The translations under genes and the position numbers were made by a program. Of a DNA stretch of 64,000 bases, positions 57,601 to 64,000 are shown in pieces. This DNA comes from Pseudomonas peli (GTDB lineage Bacteria > Pseudomonadota > Gammaproteobacteria > Pseudomonadales > Pseudomonadaceae), in assembly GCF_900099645.1 (NCBI RefSeq), contig NZ_FMTL01000003.1, positions 124,001 through 188,000 on the forward strand, read 5' to 3'. The notes under the pieces were generated by a model. The model saw only the letters and a list, made by a program, of their open reading frames with translations. It did not search any database and was not told the origin of the DNA. The number at the start of each line of letters is the position of its first letter. The stretch's first letter is position 1.

Positions 57601-60600
57601 GCAGCGCTAGCCTGAACCTGCTGCAGGACAGCTTCACCGGCCGCTCGCTGATCGAGGCCAGTGCCGGTACTGGCAAGACCTGGACCCTGACGGCGCTGTA
57701 CGCCCGTCTGCTGCTGGAGAAGCAGCTCAGCGTCAGCCAGATTCTAGTGGTGACCTTTACCACTGCCGCCACCGCTGAGCTGCGCGAGCGCATTCGTAAA
57801 CGCTTGGCCGAGCTGCTGGCGGTGTATGACAACGGCCCAGGCGACGATAAGTTGCTCAATGATCTGCGTGCCCAGTATCCGGACGCGGCCAGCCATCGGC
57901 GTTTGCTGCTGGCGGTGCATGGCTTCGATGAGGCGGCGATCTTTACCATTCACGGTTTCTGTCAGCGCGCATTGCAGGATGCTGCGTTCGAGGCCGGTGG
58001 TGATTTTGACAACGAGCTGACCCACGACGACCGCGAGATTATCGACGCCCTGCTTGCCGACCTCTGGCGGCATGAGCTGGCCGCCGCCGAGCCAGAATGG
58101 GCGGCGTTTCTGGTGCAGCAGAAAATCACCCCGCAGAGCCTGCGCAAGCGTCTGCGCAATCACTTGGGCAAGCCCTATCTGCGTATCGAGCCGCAACCCG
58201 GTGCCAGCAGCGAGATGAGCGCCCTGCGCGCCGCCTGGCAGCAGGCGCAGCGCTGCTGGCTGAGTGAAAGCGCCGCCTGGCTGGCGCAGCTCAAGGCCTT
58301 CGACGGCTTTAAGAGCAATATGTGCAACCCGGCCAAGCTGGGCGTTTGGCAGGCTGAGCTTGATGGTTATTTCAGCGATGCGGCAGCGCTGTTCAGCAAG
58401 ACCGAGTCGCACCGCCGGCTGGCCCGCGAAGGGTTAAACAAGGCCAGCAAAAAGGGCTGCGAAGCACCGGCCAATCCCCTGGCTGCTGCGCTGCAGGAAC
58501 TCTGCGATGCGCTGGATTCGGCGCAGCCCGAGGCCGAACAACGGCTGATCGACCTGCAGGTGCGTCTGATCGGCCAGCTCAACGAGCAACTGCCGGCGCG
58601 CAAGGCAGCGCAGCGTCTGCTGGCCTTCGATGATCTGCTCAACAAGTTGCAGCAGGCGCTGCAAGGCGAGGGGGGCGAACACCTGGCCGGCACCTTGCGT
58701 ACGCAATATCCGGTAGCGCTGATCGACGAATTTCAAGACACCGACCCGGTGCAGTACTGGGTGTTTCATCGCATCTATCAGGACGCTGGCGATCTGTGTT
58801 TTGTCGGCGACCCCAAGCAGGCCATCTACGCGTTTCGCGGTGCCGACTTAGCCACGTATTTAAAAGCCCGCAGCGAAGCCGCGCGGCAATACAGCCTGGC
58901 CACCAACCATCGCTCCACACCTGAGCTGATCGCCGCGCTTAACCAGCTGTTCGACCGCCCCATGCCGTTCGCCGAAAAAGGCCTGGCCTATCAGCAGGTC
59001 GGGGCCAGCGATCGCCCGCGCCCGCAGCTGGTGCTGCCACCCATGGAGGGCGAGGCGGACGCGCCGCTGGCGCTGGTCTGGCTGGATAACGACTATCTGG
59101 GCAAAGGTGAGGCGGGCACCTTGGTGGCGCGAGATACGGCGCGGCGTGTCGCTGCGGTGCTTAGTGCCAGCAGTCAGGGCCAGGCCTATTTCGACGATCA
59201 GGGCGAACAGATTCCACTTAAGGGCGGCGATATTGCTGTGCTGGTCGCCAGCCACCGTCAGGCCAGTGAGGTGGCTGCAGAACTGGCGGCCCGTGGCGTG
59301 CCCAGCGTGCGCCGCGGCAAGGAGAACGTCTGGCACAGCGAAGAGGCGGATGAGCTGTCCGCCGTGCTGGCTGCTTATGCCGAGCCGGGCCGTGAAGGCG
59401 CGTTGCGTTATGCCCTGGCCAGCCGTCTGCTGGGCCGCAGTGCCCAGGTGCTGGCTGCTTGTGCCGAGGATGCCCAGTCCTGGGACCGCGAGCGCGAAGA
59501 TGCCGAGCGTTACCACCAGCTCTGGCAGCAACAAGGTTTTATGCGTGCCTTCCGCGCCTGGCTGGATGAGCAGCAGGTTGCCCAGCGCCTGCTGGCCCTG
59601 GTGGATGGCGAGCGCCGCCTGACCAACCTGCTGCACCTGGCCGAGCTGCTGCAAACCGAGAGCCTGCAACGCCCCGGTCTGGAGCAGTTGCTCGCCTGGT
59701 TTAACGCCCAACGCAGCGCCGAGGCCCATGGCGAGGACGCCCTGCTGCGCCTGGAAAGCGATGCCGAACGGGTGCAGATCGTCACCATCCACACCTCCAA
59801 GGGGCTGGAATACCCGCTGGTGTTCTGCCCCTACCTGTGGGACGGCGCGCTGCTGCGCCAGAGCGAAGACATCAGCTGCCACGCCGACGACGGCACACCG
59901 CTGCTGGACCTGGGCGGCGAGCAGATCGACACGCACCGCGAACGCGCCCGCCATGAGCGTTTCGCCGAGAAACTGCGCCTGACCTATGTTGCCCTGACCC
60001 GCGCCCGTGATCGCCTGTGGCTGCACTGGGGCCCAGTGGACTGCAAGCCCAGAAAAGACGGCACCCTTGGCGACAGCGGCCTGCACAGCAGCGCCCTGGC
60101 CTGGCTGCTGCATGGCCGCCAATTGCCGGGTGAAGATGCCCTGGCCGAGCTGGCCGGCCATCTGCAAAGCCTGAGTCCGCATGGGCTACGGGCCGAACTC
60201 GAACAGCTGATCGCCAGCAGCCAGGGCCAGATGACCCTTCAGCCGTTGCGTGACAGCGAGGCCAGCGCCGCCGGCGAGCAACGCGCCCCGGCCCCGCAGC
60301 AACTCGCCACCCTGCAGCGCAGCCTGCACAGCGCCTGGCGTGTCGGCAGCTTCTCCGGGTTGGCCGCCGGTATGCATATGGAAGCGCCAGACCGCGATGG
60401 CCTGGTGCTGCCGGATGCCAGCGAGCCGGGCACCGGCTTCTTCGCCTTCCCCCGTGGCGCGCGGGCTGGTACCTGCTTGCATGCGATTCTGGAAGATTGG
60501 GCGCGGGGCAAAGCTGCGCTGGCTGAGCTGATTGAGCCAGGGCTAAGCGGCCATGGCATCAGCAGCGACTGGCAGGCGGTGGCGCTGACTCACCTGCAAC

Positions 60601-61142
60601 AGGTGATCGACGCCGATCTGGATGGCAATGGCCTGACCCTCGCCGGCCTCAACCCGGTGCGGCGCTTGCCGGAACTGGGTTTTATCTTCCCCCTGGCCGG
60701 GCTGGATGTGCAGCGCCTGCGGGCGATTCTCTGCGACCCGGCCCATGGTCTGGCCGCGCCCATGCGCGAGGCGGCGGCGCGGCTGGAATTCGACAGCCTC
60801 AAGGGCTTTCTCAAGGGCTTTATCGACCTGACCTTCGAACACGATGGGCGCTGGTATATCGCCGACTACAAATCCAACTGGCTCGGCCCGGACGCCAGCT
60901 ACTACGGCGGCGAACGCCTGCTGCAGGCCCTGGCCGCCGAGCATTACTACCTGCAATACCTGATCTACCTGGTGGCGCTGCGGCGCTTTCTGCGTCAGCG
61001 TCTGGATGACTTCCAGAATGAGCAGCTGGGCGGTGCCTACTACCTGTTTCTGCGCGGTATGCCGAACGCTGGGGTGTATTTCTCGCGGCCCAGTGATGGG
61101 TTACTGGATGCCCTGGATAACCTGTTTGCGGAGGGCGCGTGA
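57597..61142 (+). CDS. recB: exodeoxyribonuclease V beta subunit (RecB)
   Basis: Helicase and nuclease subunit of RecBCD, 1181 residues. The SF1A helicase has Walker A EASAGTGKTWTL, motif Ia TFTTAATAELRERI, motif II LIDEFQDTDP, motif III FVGDPKQAIYAFRGAD and motif VI TYVALTRARDRLW. The C-terminal nuclease has the catalytic GFIDLTFEHDGRWYIADYKSN motif. All catalytic residues are intact. Length matches E. coli RecB (1180). It overlaps recC and recD at both ends, so the three subunits are coupled. Confidence 0.97.
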   Translation: MSSASLNLLQDSFTGRSLIEASAGTGKTWTLTALYARLLLEKQLSVSQILVVTFTTAATAELRERIRKRLAELLAVYDNGPGDDKLLNDLRAQYPDAASHRRLLLAVHGFDEAAIFTIHGFCQRALQDAAFEAGGDFDNELTHDDREIIDALLADLWRHELAAAEPEWAAFLVQQKITPQSLRKRLRNHLGKPYLRIEPQPGASSEMSALRAAWQQAQRCWLSESAAWLAQLKAFDGFKSNMCNPAKLGVWQAELDGYFSDAAALFSKTESHRRLAREGLNKASKKGCEAPANPLAAALQELCDALDSAQPEAEQRLIDLQVRLIGQLNEQLPARKAAQRLLAFDDLLNKLQQALQGEGGEHLAGTLRTQYPVALIDEFQDTDPVQYWVFHRIYQDAGDLCFVGDPKQAIYAFRGADLATYLKARSEAARQYSLATNHRSTPELIAALNQLFDRPMPFAEKGLAYQQVGASDRPRPQLVLPPMEGEADAPLALVWLDNDYLGKGEAGTLVARDTARRVAAVLSASSQGQAYFDDQGEQIPLKGGDIAVLVASHRQASEVAAELAARGVPSVRRGKENVWHSEEADELSAVLAAYAEPGREGALRYALASRLLGRSAQVLAACAEDAQSWDREREDAERYHQLWQQQGFMRAFRAWLDEQQVAQRLLALVDGERRLTNLLHLAELLQTESLQRPGLEQLLAWFNAQRSAEAHGEDALLRLESDAERVQIVTIHTSKGLEYPLVFCPYLWDGALLRQSEDISCHADDGTPLLDLGGEQIDTHRERARHERFAEKLRLTYVALTRARDRLWLHWGPVDCKPRKDGTLGDSGLHSSALAWLLHGRQLPGEDALAELAGHLQSLSPHGLRAELEQLIASSQGQMTLQPLRDSEASAAGEQRAPAPQQLATLQRSLHSAWRVGSFSGLAAGMHMEAPDRDGLVLPDASEPGTGFFAFPRGARAGTCLHAILEDWARGKAALAELIEPGLSGHGISSDWQAVALTHLQQVIDADLDGNGLTLAGLNPVRRLPELGFIFPLAGLDVQRLRAILCDPAHGLAAPMREAAARLEFDSLKGFLKGFIDLTFEHDGRWYIADYKSNWLGPDASYYGGERLLQALAAEHYYLQYLIYLVALRRFLRQRLDDFQNEQLGGAYYLFLRGMPNAGVYFSRPSDGLLDALDNLFAEGA

Positions 61143-62968
61143 TGCTTAACGATCTGCCCTTCGGCCCGCTGGAACGCGCTTTGGTCGACAGCCTGCAGCG
61201 CCTTGATCCGGCGGCCTCACCTGTGGTTTTGGCCTCGGCTGCGCTGCTATGTATGGCTCTGGACAAGGGCGATGTCTGCCTACCGCTGGTGCGTCTGGCG
61301 GGGCAGCGACCCTGGCCCGAACAGGATTTCCGCCTGCCGGCGCTGGCCGACTGGCAGGTGCAGCTGCAAGCCTCACTCCTGGTGGGCGGCGACGGTGATT
61401 TCACCCCGCTGATTCTTGAACACGGCCGCCTCTATCTGGCGCGCTACCAGGCCTACGAACGCCAGTTGGCGACCCATTTGCTGCAGCGCGCCGACGATCT
61501 GCCTGCGGTGGATGAGGCGCAATTGAGCGAGAGCCTGACCCGGCTGTTTGCGTTCAATGCGCAACAACCGGACTGGCAGCGACTGGCAGCTGCGCAAGCG
61601 GTGCGGCGCAAGCTGGCAGTGATCTCCGGCGGTCCCGGCACCGGCAAAACCACCACCGTAGTGCGTTTGCTCGCCGCGCTATTAGAGCAACCCGGCTGCG
61701 AAAATCTGGCTATCGGCCTGGCCGCGCCTACGGGCAAGGCCGCGGCGCGAATGGCCGAAGCGATCCGTAATGCCAAAGCCGAGTTGCCGGTCAGCGAGGC
61801 GATCAAAGCCGCCTTGCCGGATGAGGCGTGCACCTTGCACCGCCTGCTCGGCAGTCGGGGCGACAGCCCGCAGGTGCGGCATCACGCGGCCAACCCCCTA
61901 GCGCTGGATGTGCTGGTGGTGGACGAAGCCTCGATGGTCGACCTGGCGCTGATGGCCAAACTGCTCGATGCACTGCCGCCCACTGCACGATTGATCCTGC
62001 TCGGCGACAAGGATCAACTCTGCGCCGTGGAAGCAGGTGCGGTGTTTGCCGAACTCTGCGAGGGCCGTGGCTTTGATGCTCAGGCGGCGAGCGAACTGCA
62101 ACGCATCACCGGCCAGCAGGTGCCGGTTAGCCAACCTAACTCGCAGCTCGGCGACGCCGTGGTGCTGCTGACCCACAGCCACCGCTTTGCCGGCGACAGC
62201 GGCATCGGTGAGCTGGCGCGGCGCATTAACGGCGGCGATGTCAGCGGTACGCTGAACCTGCTCAAGGAAGATCGCAGTGATCTGGCCTGGAATGCCCAGC
62301 CGACGCCCAACGAGCTGCTGGAACGTCTGGATCAGGGCTACGCGCCCTATATCAGCGCCGCCAAAAGCGCCGACCCCGCCGCCGCCTTCGCCGCGTTCAA
62401 TGCCTTCCGCGCGCTTTGCGCCCAGCGCGAAGGCGCCTGGGGCGTAGCCGGCATCAACGAAGCCCTGGAGGCCCGCATCAAACGCCGCAGCCAGGTGGCC
62501 AGCCGCGAGCGCTGGTATGTCGGCCGGCCGATCATGGTGCGGCAGAACGACTACGCCCTCGGCCTGTTCAACGGCGATATCGGCATCTGCCTGCACACTG
62601 AATACGGCCTGCGCGTCTTTTTTGAAGGCGAAGACGGCTACCGCCCCTTCGCCCCGGCCCGCCTGCCCAGCCACGACAGCGCCTTCGCCATGACCGTGCA
62701 CAAGAGCCAGGGCTCGGAGTTCAGTGAAGTGCTGCTGATGCTGCCCGAACTGCCCAGCCCCCTGCTGACCCGTAGCCTGTTCTACACCGGCATCACCCGC
62801 GCCAAACACAAGGTGGAAATCTGGGGTTTGCCGGCGCGTTTAAGCGAAGCCGTGGCCACCCGCGCCGAGCGGGCGGCTGGTTTGGCTGAGCGGTTGGCCA
62901 CAACGTCTTTAATAGCAACGCCGCAGCCATTCGCAGCAGACGGCTCCACTCAATTTTCGCTTTTCTAA
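61142..62968 (+). CDS. recD: exodeoxyribonuclease V alpha subunit (RecD)
   Basis: The fast 5'-3' helicase of RecBCD, 608 residues. The start is ATG at 61142, sharing a base with the recB stop; GTG one codon earlier is also possible. Walker A ISGGPGTGKTTTV, Walker B VVDEASMVD, motif III LLGDKDQL and motif V/VI AMTVHKSQGSEF and YTGITRAK are present. The N-terminal domain (about 1-120) that contacts RecC is typical. Complete and apparently functional. Confidence 0.96.
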   Translation: MLNDLPFGPLERALVDSLQRLDPAASPVVLASAALLCMALDKGDVCLPLVRLAGQRPWPEQDFRLPALADWQVQLQASLLVGGDGDFTPLILEHGRLYLARYQAYERQLATHLLQRADDLPAVDEAQLSESLTRLFAFNAQQPDWQRLAAAQAVRRKLAVISGGPGTGKTTTVVRLLAALLEQPGCENLAIGLAAPTGKAAARMAEAIRNAKAELPVSEAIKAALPDEACTLHRLLGSRGDSPQVRHHAANPLALDVLVVDEASMVDLALMAKLLDALPPTARLILLGDKDQLCAVEAGAVFAELCEGRGFDAQAASELQRITGQQVPVSQPNSQLGDAVVLLTHSHRFAGDSGIGELARRINGGDVSGTLNLLKEDRSDLAWNAQPTPNELLERLDQGYAPYISAAKSADPAAAFAAFNAFRALCAQREGAWGVAGINEALEARIKRRSQVASRERWYVGRPIMVRQNDYALGLFNGDIGICLHTEYGLRVFFEGEDGYRPFAPARLPSHDSAFAMTVHKSQGSEFSEVLLMLPELPSPLLTRSLFYTGITRAKHKVEIWGLPARLSEAVATRAERAAGLAERLATTSLIATPQPFAADGSTQFSLF

Positions 62969-62975
62969 GGACCGT

Positions 62976-63416
62976 ATGAAGTATGTTTTTCTGACGATAT
63001 GGGCCGTGCTTTTTTTGCCGTTGGGAGGTTTCGCCAGCCTTGGTCTGTGGAGAAGCCCCGGTAGCTATCAGCGTTATCTGCTTATTGCCGGCGTGGCCTA
63101 TGCCGCGGTTTGTAGCTTCAAGTTGATTCAAGAAGGCTACCGTAGCAGAGCTTTATTTGGTTCCAGCAATGTGGGCTTCTGGTTATGCCTGCTGCTGTTG
63201 CCATTGTGTTTGCTGCCCTTATACGGTGCCTACGAAACCTGGTTGCAGGGTATTTATGTACCCAACTCTTCAGGGCGTAAGACATACTTGAGCAGTTTGC
63301 TACTGGAGGGTTTGCAAGCTTTGGTCGGTCATTGGGGGCCGATCATCGCGTTGTTGGTATTTGGGCTGGGGATGATGTTTTTTCTGCTGGGCATGATCCG
63401 TCAATACCGCCGCTGA
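62976..63416 (+). CDS. small membrane protein of unknown function
   Basis: A 146-residue protein with four predicted helices at about 4-22, 34-50, 64-84 and 120-140, and a loop with YVPNSSGRKTYLSS between the last two. It begins 7 bases after recD and so may be co-transcribed. I do not recognise the family. Codon use is slightly less GC-rich than its neighbours. Confidence 0.65.
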   Translation: MKYVFLTIWAVLFLPLGGFASLGLWRSPGSYQRYLLIAGVAYAAVCSFKLIQEGYRSRALFGSSNVGFWLCLLLLPLCLLPLYGAYETWLQGIYVPNSSGRKTYLSSLLLEGLQALVGHWGPIIALLVFGLGMMFFLLGMIRQYRR

Positions 63417-63520
63417 CGTTGCGGTAGGCTGCCGTGTAATCCGTCTGAACGCCTACACTGCGAAAGCAATTACTGAGTTTTGCGATCCGCCGCGGTGCTG
63501 ACCGCTAAGGTTGAGGCGCA

Positions 63521-64000
63521 ATGCGCATTCGAACACTTATCTGTTTGTTCTTAAGCCTGGCGCTCTGCACCAGCGTCCTGGCGGCGCCGTTGCGCCTAGT
63601 CACCGGCGATGACTACGCGCCCTTTACCGGCAAGGCGCTGCCTGCAGGTGGCATGCTGACGCAGTTGGTGCGTGCGGCGTTGCAGCGCAGCAGCATCGCC
63701 AGCAGCCTGGACTGGCAGCCTTGGAAGCGCGGTTACCTGAAAACCCTGCAAGGCGATTACGACGCGACATTCCCGTATGTCCGCACTGCGCAGCGTGAAG
63801 AGGTGTTTCTCTACTCGGAGCCGTTGTTTACCGCCGAGCAGTATATTTTCAGCCGGGCAGGTGAGGTAATCGAGCTCGATGATGTCCCCAGTATGCAAGG
63901 GTTGCGACTCTGCTACCCGCTGGGTTGGCAGCCGCCACCCATCATTCAGCAGTTGCTGGATGATGGGCAGTTACGCCGGCATTCCCCTACCGGATTGAAT
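63521..64000 (+). CDS. family 3 periplasmic solute-binding protein, 3' end missing
   Basis: The first 160 residues of a SBP_bac_3-type protein; the frame is open to the window end. The signal peptide ends at VLA before APLRLVTG, followed by DDYAPFTGKALPAGGMLTQLV and WQPWKRGYLKTLQGDYDATFPY, the usual early part of this fold. Such proteins without transporter genes nearby are frequent in Pseudomonas, and some are orphan amino-acid binders or sensors. The ligand is unknown. Confidence 0.8.
   Translation, partial: MRIRTLICLFLSLALCTSVLAAPLRLVTGDDYAPFTGKALPAGGMLTQLVRAALQRSSIASSLDWQPWKRGYLKTLQGDYDATFPYVRTAQREEVFLYSEPLFTAEQYIFSRAGEVIELDDVPSMQGLRLCYPLGWQPPPIIQQLLDDGQLRRHSPTGLN

Overview
The window is a stretch of a Pseudomonas chromosome: GC-rich, densely coding, with gene families and gene order that I recognise from memory of P. 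aeruginosa. I see no tRNA, rRNA, prophage, integrase, transposase or CRISPR array. The species is not P. aeruginosa (a DASH cryptochrome is inserted and the blocks are rearranged), and I cannot name it.

Layout. 1-2475: end of a radical SAM protein, a beta-carbonic anhydrase and a conserved protein. 2838-11282: the complete aa3-type cytochrome c oxidase locus (coxB-coxA-ctaG-coxC, a small membrane protein, SURF1, a SCO-like protein, ctaA, cyoE/ctaB, sco), that is the structural subunits plus copper delivery and heme A synthesis. 11287-15282: a VOC protein, a LysR regulator and the metNIQ methionine importer. 15484-19520: a lipoprotein and the zinc-uptake genes znuB-znuC-zur diverging from znuA around a probable Zur operator. 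19535-27534: thrB, a DUF2782 protein, polA, the sRNA ErsA between polA and engB (the Spot 42 position), engB, cytochromes c5 and c4, dsbA and a nuclease-like protein. 27550-34206: dgcP, a DASH cryptochrome, marC, ampDh2 and a purine permease. 34227-40168: a DUF1330 protein, kinB-algB, and divergently a four-gene envelope/stress cluster (BON, DUF2383, DUF1328, Ivy) behind a sigma-54 promoter with paired upstream palindromes. 40496-49279: a fused SpmA/SpmB-like protein, a DUF5924 membrane protein, a VOC protein, an epimerase-like oxidoreductase, an AraC regulator and a TAXI-type TRAP transporter. 49355-52192: a zinc phospholipase C (plcB-like) operon with a parvulin and an anchored helper. 52346-53992: a Na/Pi cotransporter. 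54331-62968: recC-recB-recD. 62976-64000: a small membrane protein and a truncated solute-binding protein.

The observations most worth following are: (1) a near-consensus sigma-54 promoter with two palindromes 31 bp apart between algB, an NtrC-type activator, and the BON cluster; (2) an in-frame amber codon 46 codons before the natural end of the phospholipase, leaving a C-terminal tail that still reads as protein; (3) an AlgU-type promoter, leader and strong terminator that define ErsA; (4) two related MITE-like elements in opposite orientation at 40168-40422 and 54159-54299; (5) a perfect 8+8 bp palindrome in front of the DASH cryptochrome. Gene identities rest on motifs and remembered families, not on searches.
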